In this document: in pieces, positions 34,415 through 43,191 of the stretch | Layout of the letters: each line of letters opens with the position of its first letter | Position numbering within the stretch: the first letter of the stretch is position 1 | Assembly (NCBI GenBank): GCA_002685335.1 | Contig: NYWY01000045.1 | Span: forward strand, 1 to 45,777 | Source: Planctomycetaceae bacterium | GTDB lineage: Bacteria; Planctomycetota; Phycisphaerae; Phycisphaerales; SM1A02 | Length of the DNA stretch: 45,777 nucleotides | Reading direction: 5' to 3' | Position numbers and translations under genes: made by a program | Notes under the pieces: model-generated | Told to the model about the DNA's origin: nothing | The model's input: the letters and a program-made list of their open reading frames with translations, nothing else | Databases searched by the model: none

Positions 34415-35982
34415 GGAGATTCCGCCCAGCATCGATCGGAAGACACCGACTGCGGACGGTGATGATGATCGTGCTCGGGGTGCTCTTCTGGATCCCGGCG
34501 TGGCCGGAATCCCAGGTCGCGTCGGCGACCCTGGTCGTGGGGTCCGAGACCGAGGAGTTGGTCCGATGGTACCGATGCACGCTCGGGGGAAGGCCCTGCG
34601 GACGGGTTCGGGAGACCACGGAGATCGACGCCGAGGGTGGAACGCGGTGGACGACCGATCTGGAGCTGCGCTTTCTGCGGGAGAACACCGTCGCCCGAAC
34701 TCGGATCGTCACTCGGATCGACGTCGGACCCGAAGGCGGTCTTCGTGAAATGATGCTGAGCCAGGAACTCGGGGGGCCATCGGTGGTGACTCTCTGGACC
34801 TTCCTGGAAGACTCCGTGATCGAGCGCCGGTCCCAGGGTGATCGCGTGGTGCGTTCCACGCTGCCCCGACCGACGGGTGAGTGGCACCATCCCGCCGCCG
34901 CCCTCGAGATCGCGCGGCGGACGGCGACCCCGACCACGCCATGTCGGTTGCGGGTCCTGGATCCCGCCGGAGGATTGGAACCCCGGGACGTGGAGTATCG
35001 GCCTGCCGGTCGGGTCGAGATCGAGACCCCGGACGGACTCCGGGACGGTGAACGCTGGTTGGTGACCAGATCGGGCGGTGACGAATCGATCGAGATCATC
35101 GACCTGCAGGGAACCCTTCTCCGAAGCGAAGTCGTGATGGGGGTCGGGCTCGGAACCCTCCGCATGGACGCGACGACGGCGCAGGGCGCGATCGAGGCCC
35201 TCGAAGCCCGGGTGGAACTGCTGGACGCGGGGCTGGTCAGGCCGCGATTCGTCGGTCGTCCGAGACGACTCGATCGTGGCGGCATCGTCACCTACCGCGT
35301 GCGGCCGAAGAACGGTGCCTCGATCGAGCTCCCGAGCATCGGGGGGCAACGCATCCAACCGGAGGAGGATGGCGGGACCCTGCTGGTGGAGATCGATCCG
35401 GCGCGAGGTTCGGAGGTGGAGCCGGATCTCGATCGGGCGGGTCACCTGACGGCCACGGCACTGCTGGACGCCGAGGACCCCGCGGTTGTCCGGTTCGCCC
35501 GGGGGGCCGATCGCCCCGGCGGCAATGATCTGGAACGAGCGAGGGCCCTTCGCTCGGCGGTCCATCGGCACATCGTTCGAAAGGACCTGGCCACCGCCTT
35601 CGCCACGGCGGGCGAGACCGTGCGGGCCCGACGCGGGGATTGCTCCGAACATGCCGTGCTCCTGGCCGCGGGGCTGCGAGCGGTGGGAATTCCCAGCCGC
35701 ACGGTGAGCGGGCTGGTCTGGGTTCCTCGTGATTCCGAGCGGGCCGGCGTCTTTCTCTGGCACATGTGGACGCAGGCGTTGATCGCGGAATCGTGGATCG
35801 ATCTGGATGCGACGCTGGGTGGGAGTCGGTCCTTCCATCCCGGACACCTCGCGGTTTCGGTGGCGGACGGCAGTCCGGCGAGCATCGAGGCCGGAGGACG
35901 GGAGATGCTCGAGATCTTCGGAGGCATCGAGATCGACGTGCTCCCTCCGGGGACGGACTTTCCTTCGAGGGACCCCGAATGA
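34411..35982 (+). CDS. Exported transglutaminase-like protein
   Basis: A 523-residue protein with an N-terminal signal or anchor segment (VMMIVLGVLFWIPAWP, about 17-34). Residues 40-330 are beta-rich with no recognised domain. The C-terminal part carries the transglutaminase-like (papain-fold) catalytic triad: RRGDCSEHAVLLAAGLRAVG with Cys411, then LWHMWTQAL with His451, and SWIDLDATLG with Asp466. The substrate is unknown; bacterial members are often proteases or amidases acting in the envelope. It overlaps lysS by four bases (ATGA), and the next gene overlaps it in the same way. Confidence 0.85.
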   Translation: MRRFRPASIGRHRLRTVMMIVLGVLFWIPAWPESQVASATLVVGSETEELVRWYRCTLGGRPCGRVRETTEIDAEGGTRWTTDLELRFLRENTVARTRIVTRIDVGPEGGLREMMLSQELGGPSVVTLWTFLEDSVIERRSQGDRVVRSTLPRPTGEWHHPAAALEIARRTATPTTPCRLRVLDPAGGLEPRDVEYRPAGRVEIETPDGLRDGERWLVTRSGGDESIEIIDLQGTLLRSEVVMGVGLGTLRMDATTAQGAIEALEARVELLDAGLVRPRFVGRPRRLDRGGIVTYRVRPKNGASIELPSIGGQRIQPEEDGGTLLVEIDPARGSEVEPDLDRAGHLTATALLDAEDPAVVRFARGADRPGGNDLERARALRSAVHRHIVRKDLATAFATAGETVRARRGDCSEHAVLLAAGLRAVGIPSRTVSGLVWVPRDSERAGVFLWHMWTQALIAESWIDLDATLGGSRSFHPGHLAVSVADGSPASIEAGGREMLEIFGGIEIDVLPPGTDFPSRDPE

Positions 35983-36920
35983 ACGATGCCGCTCGACGGG
36001 TCGAGGTGGCGCCGAGGATTCCGATGCGGAATCCCGACGGACACAAGGGCACCTTCGGCACCACCCTGGTGGTCGGCGGGGCGACCACGCCCCGGATCAT
36101 GCCGGGGGCGGCGGCACTCGCCGGCCGGGCGGCGCTTCGGAGTGGCGCCGGACTCGCGGTTCTCGCGTTGCCTTCGTCTCTGGCCCTCGCCGGAGCCACG
36201 ATCCTTCCGGAAGCCACGGTCGTTCCCCTGCACATCGATCGAGAGGTGGCGTCCACGGCGGTGGAGCGATGTCTCGAGGCCGCGGAAACCTCCCACGCCA
36301 TCGTCTGCGGTTGCGGGCTCGGCACGCCCGGGGGGGTCGAACGACTGGTGAATGCGGTGAGCGACATGGAATCACGGCCGCGGGTGATCGACGCCGATGG
36401 TCTCAATGCGATCGCATCCGCCGGTCGTGACGCCCTGCGGGGTCCGATCGTTCTCACCCCTCATCCCGGCGAATGGAGCCGGCTCGCCCGCGCGGTCGGC
36501 ATCAACGCCGACCCGTTGCACGACGAACGACGGCCGCATGCCGCGGCATCGCTGGCCCGTCGATTCGACGCTGGAGGGGGCTCGGTGGTGGTGGTGCTCA
36601 AGGGCGCTCGGACCGTGGTTTCCGACGGTGAGCGATGGTGGCGGCACGAGCATCCCAATCCGGCCCTGGCGACCGCAGGCAGTGGCGACGTGCTTGCGGG
36701 AACCATCGGGGGACTTCTGGCCCAGTTCCACCCTCGGGCGGGGGCCCGTGCGATCGACACCACGCGGGATGCGTTCGACCTGGCCTGCCTGGGGGTCGAA
36801 CTGCACGCCGCGGCGGGACGAGTCTGGTCCGAAGCCAAGGGCGATGCCGGGCTTCTCGCGCACGAACTGGCGGATGCGCTTCCCGCGGGACGGCGGCTGA
36901 TACAGTCCGCGAATGACTGA
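35979..36920 (+). CDS. nnrD: ADP/ATP-dependent NAD(P)H-hydrate dehydratase
   Basis: Repairs hydrated NAD(P)H at the expense of ADP (or ATP); cytosolic ribokinase-like fold. The 313 residues contain NPDGHKGTFGTTLVVGG (19-34), RSGAGLAVLALP, VIDADGLNAIA (Asp138, Asp140), VLTPHPGEWSRLA (160-169), VLKGARTVVSDG and NPALATAGSGDVLAGTIGG with the catalytic-type Asp237. The N-terminal epimerase (NnrE) domain found in many bacterial fusions is absent, so this is the stand-alone dehydratase. The ATG at 35979 overlaps the previous stop by four bases. Confidence 0.92.
   Translation: MNDAARRVEVAPRIPMRNPDGHKGTFGTTLVVGGATTPRIMPGAAALAGRAALRSGAGLAVLALPSSLALAGATILPEATVVPLHIDREVASTAVERCLEAAETSHAIVCGCGLGTPGGVERLVNAVSDMESRPRVIDADGLNAIASAGRDALRGPIVLTPHPGEWSRLARAVGINADPLHDERRPHAAASLARRFDAGGGSVVVVLKGARTVVSDGERWWRHEHPNPALATAGSGDVLAGTIGGLLAQFHPRAGARAIDTTRDAFDLACLGVELHAAAGRVWSEAKGDAGLLAHELADALPAGRRLIQSAND
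36901..36906 (+). promoter_or_regulatory. -10-like box TACAGT before the YhaM-like gene
   Basis: TACAGT lies inside the end of nnrD and is followed by 6 bases (CCGCGA) and the ATG at 36913, the same leaderless geometry as elsewhere in this window. Confidence 0.45.
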
Positions 36921-37923
36921 AAAAGAGACCGCCGTCGCCGCGAGCCAGTGGCACCTCGACATCGCCGACATGACACCGGGAACCCGGATCGAAGGTGTCT
37001 ACGGCATCGTCAATCCCCAGGTTTCGGCGAGCCGCAACGGCAATCCTTTTCTGAAGTGCATTCTCCGGGACGCGACCGGGCGGGTGAACGGACGGAAGTG
37101 GACGATCGGCCCCGATCTCCTCGGGACCCTGACCCGGGCGGGATTCGTGCACGTCTCCGGAAGCTGCGAGAACTTCAACGATCAGATCCAGGTCCGGATC
37201 GAGGCGATCGAGCCGGCCGAAATCGACGCGGACCGTCTCCGGCAACTGCTTCCCGCGAGTGAGCGGGATCCGGAGGAGATGTTCGCCGAGCTGCGGACGA
37301 TTCTCGAATCACTGTCCCATCCGTCCGCTCGATCACTGGCGGACGCCTATCTCGCCGATGCGGCGTTCATCGCACGCTTCAAGCAGGTGCCCGCGGCGAT
37401 CTCCCATCACCATGCCTATCTGGGCGGCCTGCTCGAACACACGCTCTCGCTGGTCAAGTCCGCCGATGCCATCCTGCCGCTCCACCCCGGACTGGATCGA
37501 GACGTGGTGCTTCTGGGTCTCTTCCTGCACGACGCGGGCAAGGTTCTAGAACTGGACGCCGAGCGCTTCGAGTACACCCGTCGCGGAAACCTGCTCGGGC
37601 ATCTGGTCGATGGGGTGGTCATGCTCGAGACCTATGCGGCACGAGCCCGCCAGGCCGGTGGAGAACCGCTCTCCGCCGATGCCAAGCTGGCCCTTCAGCA
37701 CGTCATCGCCAGCCATCACGGCAAGCTCGAACACGGCGCCATCAAGGTTCCCGCCACTCCGGAGGCGGTCTTCGTGAGCCGACTCGATGACCTCGACGCC
37801 TCGACCCGGATGGCGTTGGATGCGGTCGGTCGCGAAGACGGACCGGTGCAGGGTTTCACGGATCCGGTTCGAGGACTCGAAGACGTCCGGCTCTACCGCC
37901 CCCGCCCGTTCGGAGACGGCTGA
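36913..37923 (+). CDS. YhaM-like 3'-5' exonuclease (OB fold plus HD domain)
   Basis: A 336-residue protein with an N-terminal OB-like nucleic-acid-binding domain (about 15-100, containing GVYGIVNPQVSASRNGNPFL and VHVSGSCENFNDQIQV) and a C-terminal HD domain. The HD metal ligands are visible: HHHAYLGGLLEHTLSL (165-180), LGLFLHDAGK with His206-Asp207, LLGHLVDG, and HVIASHHGKLEHG. This order is that of YhaM, a 3'-5' exoribonuclease and DNase of Gram-positive bacteria. Mn-dependence and RNA turnover are inferred from the family. It overlaps nnrD by eight bases and has a possible promoter inside nnrD; it converges on the next gene. Confidence 0.9.
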   Translation: MTEKETAVAASQWHLDIADMTPGTRIEGVYGIVNPQVSASRNGNPFLKCILRDATGRVNGRKWTIGPDLLGTLTRAGFVHVSGSCENFNDQIQVRIEAIEPAEIDADRLRQLLPASERDPEEMFAELRTILESLSHPSARSLADAYLADAAFIARFKQVPAAISHHHAYLGGLLEHTLSLVKSADAILPLHPGLDRDVVLLGLFLHDAGKVLELDAERFEYTRRGNLLGHLVDGVVMLETYAARARQAGGEPLSADAKLALQHVIASHHGKLEHGAIKVPATPEAVFVSRLDDLDASTRMALDAVGREDGPVQGFTDPVRGLEDVRLYRPRPFGDG

Positions 37924-37924
37924 C

Positions 37925-37942
37925 CCCGCCCGCTCAGGCGGG
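37925..37942. terminator. Possible hairpin at convergent gene ends
   Basis: CCCGCC-CGCTCA-GGCGGG spans the gap between the YhaM-like gene and the end of the convergent gene. The stem is 6 bp and no T-run follows, so termination is only possible. Confidence 0.25.
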
Positions 37943-39313
37943 AATGAACGAGATTCGAACCGCTTCCCTCAAGGCCGACAAGGCGGACGCCTCGTGAAGA
38001 GGAAAGGGCCAGGCGCGATCCGTCGCGACCTCGCGGGCGCGGCGTCGATCGGTGTCCTCGTCCAGTCGGGTTCGGTATCGATCGATCTCGTCTCGTCCAC
38101 GTGATCGTGCCGTCTGGATTTCTGCCCGGAAGGCGTCGAACGCCGCTCGCCTCGTCTGGCTTCGTCGGGGGGCGTTCTCGATCGCGGCGAGGAGGGAGGC
38201 TCGGCGAGGTGGCCCCTCACGGCCGAGATCCGGATCCGACTGAAGGCGGTGAAGGCCTTCCGGGGTCGGATGCGGTGCGTCCCGTTCCGAACGCCCCTCG
38301 GAAATCGGGAGTCGAAGGGTCGCGGTCGCGACCGTGGCCGGAGCGAGTGCCGCGGCGGTGCTCGAGCCGAGCCAGCCTTCGATCCAGGTTTCCATCGCCC
38401 GGTCGTATCGTCCGCCGCCGAGTCCGTGGACGAACAGATCGCACCCGCCGAGCCGGGCCAGGGCGGTGGCAAGCAACGCGCGAGGTCGGCAGTCGGCGGG
38501 ATCGACGGGCTCGCCCTTCAAGACGGGACGGCGACCGGTCGGGGTGCTCCGCCAGAGCGGCAGTTCTTCGACGGCTCCTCGGCGAAGCGGACGAGCGACG
38601 CCACGGGGCAGTCGGCCGGAGCCCGAGGCTCGGGCCCGACGGTCAGCCTCGATCGCCGCGTCGTGGGCGGTGATGCAGGCATCGGGATCGCGGGCGATCG
38701 CTTCGAGAAGGCCCGTTCCGACCGGCGTTTCCAGCAGTTTCGACATCGAACGGCGAGGAATCTCGCCGGTGAACGGTCGCGCGAGTTCCGCCGCGGCCAG
38801 GCCCAGTTGCCAGGAAAGGCTCTCGGCGCCGACCTGTTCGGCGACCGCCGAGTGAATGGCCCGCAGGCCTTCGGTGACGCCCGGCAGGTCGTGGGCGTCG
38901 GTCGGCGGCTCGGTGGGTCGGGATGGTGGCTGATCCCGGAGGGAGCGGCCCTCGGGAGACGGCAGCATCCGCCATCCACCTCGCGTCAATGAACGGGTCG
39001 GGTAGGTGACAAGGCCACCGTCGTTGGCGTCGTGATCGGCGATGAAGTGGAGGGGGCTCGCCGTGATGGCGTGTTCGCGAAAGCGGGCGATCGCCGCGGT
39101 GACCGCAAGATCCTTGGCCAGGATCCCGGGGTGCCAGATCTGGGCCTGGTGTCCGGTTGCGACGATGACGTCGTCGGGGGCGTGGCCCAGCATCACCCGG
39201 GTCTCGGAACGCCACGACGAGAGGTGGTGGAGCGTCGGTGGTTCGGTGCCCGGCCGCCAGGTCGAGGGCGATGGCTGGAATTCGACCACCGGCTTCTCGC
39301 GGGCCCCGATCAT
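37934..39313 (-). CDS. Hypothetical protein, weakly BshC-like
   Basis: A 459-residue protein not assigned with confidence. The segment VIVATGHQAQIWHPGILAKDLAV followed 20 residues later by PLHFIADHDANDGG recalls the TGQQxGLxTGPLYTIYK and WIAxEDHD elements of BshC, the cysteine-adding enzyme of bacillithiol synthesis. A second conserved-looking block is ALARLGGCDLFVHGLGGGRYDRAMETW. The rest is rich in Arg and Ala and poorly conserved in appearance. No signal peptide. BshA and BshB are not present, so the BshC idea rests only on these motifs. Its ATG overlaps the end of the glycosyltransferase gene by four bases, so the two are coupled. Confidence 0.6.
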   Translation of the reverse strand: MIGAREKPVVEFQPSPSTWRPGTEPPTLHHLSSWRSETRVMLGHAPDDVIVATGHQAQIWHPGILAKDLAVTAAIARFREHAITASPLHFIADHDANDGGLVTYPTRSLTRGGWRMLPSPEGRSLRDQPPSRPTEPPTDAHDLPGVTEGLRAIHSAVAEQVGAESLSWQLGLAAAELARPFTGEIPRRSMSKLLETPVGTGLLEAIARDPDACITAHDAAIEADRRARASGSGRLPRGVARPLRRGAVEELPLWRSTPTGRRPVLKGEPVDPADCRPRALLATALARLGGCDLFVHGLGGGRYDRAMETWIEGWLGSSTAAALAPATVATATLRLPISEGRSERDAPHPTPEGLHRLQSDPDLGREGPPRRASLLAAIENAPRRSQTRRAAFDAFRAEIQTARSRGRDEIDRYRTRLDEDTDRRRAREVATDRAWPFPLHEASALSALREAVRISFIPA

Positions 39314-40107
39314 CTGGCTTCGCCGACGACCGCTTCGGACTCGGGTTCGTTTACCCCGACCAGGGCTTCCGCCGGCAGGCTGGTGGCGCAGCGGCGAAGC
39401 TCGCGTTCGAAGGTGCTTCGGTAGACCGCCAGGCGATTGGTGGCATCATCGAGCGGGCCGCCGAAGGATCTCGAGGGATCGTTGTAGATCAGACGGACCG
39501 GGATTTCGTCGATGCGAAGACCTTCGGCGACCGCCTGAACCCAGAACTGCATCGGGAAATCGTAGCCATCGACGTCGAGATGGAGCGATGCCACCGCGGC
39601 CACGCGGTAGGCCTTGAACCCGCAAAACGCGTCGGTGAGGTCGAGCCCCAGCCGTTGGTTGATCTCCTGGGTGAGCAGGCCGTTGATGCGACGCCGATCC
39701 GGGGGCGGGGCGTCGACCCGGCCATCGGGATCGAGGTACCGGCTCCCGGACACGATGTCGAGATCGTCCCGCTCGATCGCTTCGATGAATCGCGGAATCG
39801 CGGCGGGCTCGTGCTGTTCATCGCAGTCCATGGTCACCAGCCAGTCGAAGCCGTCGAAGGCGGCCCATCGCATCATGTCCTGCATGCTTCGGCCGTAGCC
39901 TCGATTGGTGGCGTGGCGGATCACTTCGACCGGGTGCTCCGCGAGAGCCTGCGGGGTGCCGTCGGTCGAACCATCGTCGATCACCAGCACGTCCTCGATC
40001 CGTCGTCGTACTTCGGTCAGCACCGAGTGGACGTACCGGGCCTCGTTGTAGACCGGGATCGCGAGGAGCACTTTCGGGCTCTCGGGGTTCGATTGGGACT
40101 GGATCAT
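39310..40107 (-). CDS. Family 2 glycosyltransferase (dolichol-phosphate mannosyltransferase-like)
   Basis: A 265-residue GT-A glycosyltransferase using a nucleotide sugar to modify a lipid or polysaccharide. The N-terminus carries VLLAIPVYNEARYVHSVL, VLVIDDGSTDGTPQAL and HATNRGYGRSMQDMMRWA; the metal-binding DxD lies in WLVTMDCDEQHEP, and DIVSGSRYLDPDG with FCGFKAYRVAAV completes the DPM1-like pattern. No transmembrane helices, so it resembles the soluble Dpm1 group. The sugar and acceptor are unknown. AGGAA lies ten bases before the ATG. It overlaps the next gene by four bases. Confidence 0.88.
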   Translation of the reverse strand: MIQSQSNPESPKVLLAIPVYNEARYVHSVLTEVRRRIEDVLVIDDGSTDGTPQALAEHPVEVIRHATNRGYGRSMQDMMRWAAFDGFDWLVTMDCDEQHEPAAIPRFIEAIERDDLDIVSGSRYLDPDGRVDAPPPDRRRINGLLTQEINQRLGLDLTDAFCGFKAYRVAAVASLHLDVDGYDFPMQFWVQAVAEGLRIDEIPVRLIYNDPSRSFGGPLDDATNRLAVYRSTFERELRRCATSLPAEALVGVNEPESEAVVGEAR

Positions 40108-40185
40108 GCCGGGAAATTCCTGGGACAGGTCCGTCGGACGAGCGACGGGGGACTTTGGTGTGGGAACGAATGAAACACAGTTCGC

Positions 40186-41640
40186 TCATCCCTCGAAGGG
40201 GATGCCCTTTCGGAGGTAGACCGCGCGAAGTTCGGCGCCGTCGATCAAATCCCATTCGAAAGTGCCCCCGGCGCCGTTGGTGGGGGTGATCCTCTTCGAG
40301 AGGAATCCGTCCGCATCGAGCCGCTGGATGGCCGGGCGGGCGATTCTGGACGGCCGGCTGAGCAGCTGGCCATCACCTCCGGGGCCTCCTTCGGGATCCC
40401 AATCCTCCACTCGGCGGGTGAGGGCCTCCCGCTCTTCGTTCCAGGCGTAGACCCCGAATTCCCCGGGAAGGGGCTTCACGATCGCCAGGAGGGATGGCAG
40501 CACGAGCCGCTCGGCCTCCGACAGGTACTGGTCGAGGTTGGAAGGCACTTCGATCTTGATCTCGCCTCGTTCGAAGGTCTCCCGGCTCTGGCTGACCACC
40601 TGGAGCCAGCGTCGTGGATCCTGAGCGGTCGGGCGGGGGCGGATGCCGAAGATGGAGGTCGAACGGGTCGCTTTGGAATCCCGCATTCGGTCGCTTTCTC
40701 GAAGCAGCCAGAGTTCCGCCTCCCGGTCCCAGGAGAGCCAGGCTCGATGGTCCACGTCGCGGTAGAGGCCGCCCTCCTGGGAAGGCAGGATCCGGATCTG
40801 GATCCAGACCAGCATTCCCGTCTCGCCGGTGGTGGTCTCGACCGGGGGACCGGGCTTGCGGACCGCTTCCTCCAGCGTCTCCAGGACAGCCAGCCGTGCG
40901 TACCCCAGTTCCCGATCTTCGCTGCCGCCGCGTCCCACGCCGTGCAGTCGGTACCAGAGCCCTCCGTCCATCCGGTCGACGAGCGTTCGGAACGTCGGCT
41001 GGTCGAACCGGGCGATGATCGCGGATCCTCGTTCGACCACGGTCAGCGTCCGGGCGGCGATCTCCGCTTCGGTCTTGATCTCGAGCGACCCGGTGACGCC
41101 GTCGAAGATGTCGGCCGGCCAGCGGTCCCGGTCACCGAGATACTGGACGAGGAGGAAACGGCGGGGGCCCGTCTGGATGAAGGTCCAGTCGTACCTCGCC
41201 GTCCGGCCGGAGGAATGTTCGAAACTCGCGGATGCCCGGGCGGCTGGAAGCTCGGCCAATCGGATCTCGGAGGTCTGTTCGTTCACTTCGAGGGCGTCGT
41301 TGGCCGCCTGGGCGTCCTCAAGGTAGGCCTCCATCATCAGGGCGGGGCTGGGAGGGGCCGTGGGCTCCCCGAACGTGCCTTCGGGGACGGGAAGTCGGAG
41401 TTCTCGGATCACGATTTCCCAGGATGGCGGTGATTTCTCCCGCTCGACCATCCGGATGAATGCCGCGTCGTCACCCCCGGCGATCGCCGCCTGACCGGTT
41501 TCCGGAAGCTCGACGCTACAGCCGAGGGTGGCGTTTTCGATTCGCTCACCGGCCGCGGCAGCCGGAGCCATTTCGAGCATGCCGACCAGGATGAGGCCGG
41601 GCAGGATGGCCTTCAGGCTTCGAATCGCGACGGAGGGCAT
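40186..41640 (-). CDS. Exported protein of unknown function
   Basis: A 484-residue protein with a signal peptide from ATG 41640 (LKAILPGLILVGMLEMAPAAAAG). The mature part is a mixed alpha/beta sequence without motifs I can assign. Features are GCSVELPETGQAAIAGG near the mature start, WEIVIRELRLPVPEG, RFLLVQYLGDRDRWPADIFDG (resembling small domains that report fitted error or efficiency terms, but without a family), and YRLHGVGRGGSEDRELGYARL. One Cys follows the signal cleavage region. The start is supported by AGGA ten bases upstream; the in-frame extension to 41826 crosses an intergenic region. It stands alone, divergent from the S10 operon. Confidence 0.7.
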   Translation of the reverse strand: MPSVAIRSLKAILPGLILVGMLEMAPAAAAGERIENATLGCSVELPETGQAAIAGGDDAAFIRMVEREKSPPSWEIVIRELRLPVPEGTFGEPTAPPSPALMMEAYLEDAQAANDALEVNEQTSEIRLAELPAARASASFEHSSGRTARYDWTFIQTGPRRFLLVQYLGDRDRWPADIFDGVTGSLEIKTEAEIAARTLTVVERGSAIIARFDQPTFRTLVDRMDGGLWYRLHGVGRGGSEDRELGYARLAVLETLEEAVRKPGPPVETTTGETGMLVWIQIRILPSQEGGLYRDVDHRAWLSWDREAELWLLRESDRMRDSKATRSTSIFGIRPRPTAQDPRRWLQVVSQSRETFERGEIKIEVPSNLDQYLSEAERLVLPSLLAIVKPLPGEFGVYAWNEEREALTRRVEDWDPEGGPGGDGQLLSRPSRIARPAIQRLDADGFLSKRITPTNGAGGTFEWDLIDGAELRAVYLRKGIPFEG

Positions 41641-42060
41641 GGAGCGGGTTCCTGACGGGCGTGGGTGCTTTGGGGCCTCAAAGCACTGAAAACGGTGCCG
41701 AGCGGCCCGCGGCCGTCCGGAAGGACTTATGGCCGAACATGGTACGTTCAGACCTCGCCTCGATGGGTCTGAAGGATCCAAATCGGGCGGGTTCAGGCCC
41801 GGTTGGCCGACGAAGCGGGATCTCACCCCAGATTCCCGCCCTCAGGCGTTGACAGGGAGCGGGGAATCGGTACCATCCGCGGTTCGCGCGTCTTTTTGGC
41901 GATTGGCCCCTCCGGCCGGTTTCCAGTCCGCGTCACATCGTTCGCTCGGCCTCGTGCCGGGACGCCTGCTAGGAAACTTCGATCCTCACCCGCCGAACCG
42001 ACGGGCGTCGATCACTGCTCGACTCACCTGACGACTTCGTCATTCGGAAACGCAAACGGT
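41641..42060. other. Intergenic region with the S10 operon promoter
   Basis: The 420 bases before rpsJ hold a strong promoter-like sequence (41849-41876) and a leader of about 180 bases. Behind the -10, CGCG-GTT-CGCG followed closely by CTTTTT at about 41889 could be a weak attenuator. No gene is seen. Confidence 0.5.
41849..41876 (+). promoter_or_regulatory. Promoter of the S10 ribosomal protein operon
   Basis: TTGACA, a 16-base spacer and TACCAT: a full -35 consensus and a good -10. The predicted start near 41883 leaves a leader of about 178 bases before rpsJ, long enough for regulatory structure. Confidence 0.7.
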
Positions 42061-42369
42061 ATGACCGGCGGCAAGATTCGCATCCGTATGGAAGCCTATG
42101 ACCACCAGGCTCTCGATTCCTCCGCTCGCGAGATCGTTGATCACGCGAAGCGGACTGGCGCTCGTGTTGCGGGCCCCGTGCCCCTGCCGACCCGCCGCGA
42201 GATCTACACGGTCAACCGGTCTCCTTTTATCGACAAGAAGTCTCGTGAGCAGTTCGAGATTCGCACCCACAAGCGGATCATCGACATCACCGAGCCCAAC
42301 CACCGCACGGTCGAGGCCTTGAACCGCCTCGTCGTCCCCGCCGGGGTCTTCGTCAAGATCAAGGCCTGA
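42061..42369 (+). CDS. rpsJ: 30S ribosomal protein S10
   Basis: Component of the 30S head and, with NusB, of transcription antitermination complexes. The 102-residue product has the usual length and sequence: [69 protein letters not shown] and a C-terminal VKIKA. It is first in the operon, as in most bacteria. GGAAA lies about ten bases before the ATG. The rplC gene follows after 123 bases. Confidence 0.97.
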   Translation: MTGGKIRIRMEAYDHQALDSSAREIVDHAKRTGARVAGPVPLPTRREIYTVNRSPFIDKKSREQFEIRTHKRIIDITEPNHRTVEALNRLVVPAGVFVKIKA

Positions 42370-42402
42370 CCGCACACCTGCCGGCCCCGCGCTTCAACGC
42401 GT

Positions 42403-42417
42403 CGGATCACCGGAACC
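42403..42417 (+). repeat. 15-base motif shared by two spacers of the S10 operon, copy 1
   Basis: CGGATCACCGGAACC after rpsJ recurs with a single change (CGGATCACGGGAACC) at 43264-43278 after rplC, followed there by a further CGGATCAC at 43281. Both lie in the spacers after the first two operon genes. Confidence 0.4.
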
Positions 42418-42492
42418 GAATGCTCCAACCGGCCACGTCATTGACCCCTGGCCTTCACCTCCGGTACCCCGGACCAGCTCTCAAGGACTCCC

Positions 42493-43191
42493 ATGCCCCC
42501 CGTCAAGAACATCGCCATCATGGGCCGCAAGGTCGGCATGTCCCGCTGGTTCCAGGAGGATGGCACCAACATCCCCGTGACCGTGATCGAAGCCGGCCCC
42601 TGCATCGTCACCCAGGTGAAGACCGCGGAGACCGACGGCTACGCCGCGATCCAGTTCGGCTTTGAAGACGCCAAGGTGCGCCGAGCCACCATGCCACAGA
42701 TCGGGCATGACGCCAAGGCCGGAACCGCCCCCAAGCGATTCCACCGGGAATTCCGGTGCGAGACCGATGCCGAAGCCACCGGCTTCGAGCCGGGCCAGAC
42801 CATCGACGTGTCCGAGTTCGACGGGGTCAAGTTCGTCGACATCTCCGGCACCAGCAAGGGCAAGGGCTTCCAGGGCCCGATGAAGCGATACAACTTCGCC
42901 GGCCTCGAGGCGAGTCACGGTGTGAAGCGGGCTCACCGCTCCCCGGGTTCGATCGGTGGTCATGCCACCAACCTCGGTACGGGTCCGAAGATCAAGAAGG
43001 GCAAGCGAATGGCCGGCCACATGGGTGCCGAGCAGGTCACCATCCGCAGCCTCGACGTCATCCACGCCGATCCAGAAAAGAATCTCCTGGTCGTCAAGGG
43101 TCCGGTCCCCGGTCCCAACGGCGGCGATCTCTACATCCGCCCGGCCGTTCGACTCTACAAGTCGAAGGCTCGGGTCCAGTCCAAAGCCTGA
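42493..43191 (+). CDS. rplC: 50S ribosomal protein L3
   Basis: Early-assembling 23S rRNA-binding protein near the peptidyl transferase centre. The 232 residues begin IAIMGRKVGMSRWFQEDGTN (the usual GxKxGMTxxF opening with Ser for Thr) and contain the DISGTSKGKGFQGPMKRYNF loop, RAHRSPGSIGG and the GKRMAGHMGAEQVTI methylation region. The middle (RFHREFRC, TGFEPGQTIDV) is typical. AAGGA precedes the ATG by a few bases. Its end is followed by a gap of 286 bases before rplD, unusual for this operon. Confidence 0.97.
   Translation: MPPVKNIAIMGRKVGMSRWFQEDGTNIPVTVIEAGPCIVTQVKTAETDGYAAIQFGFEDAKVRRATMPQIGHDAKAGTAPKRFHREFRCETDAEATGFEPGQTIDVSEFDGVKFVDISGTSKGKGFQGPMKRYNFAGLEASHGVKRAHRSPGSIGGHATNLGTGPKIKKGKRMAGHMGAEQVTIRSLDVIHADPEKNLLVVKGPVPGPNGGDLYIRPAVRLYKSKARVQSKA

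Noticed and set aside
32525..34432. 635-codon minus-strand frame opposite lysS
   Set aside because: All lysyl-tRNA synthetase motifs are on the plus strand; the opposing frame has none.
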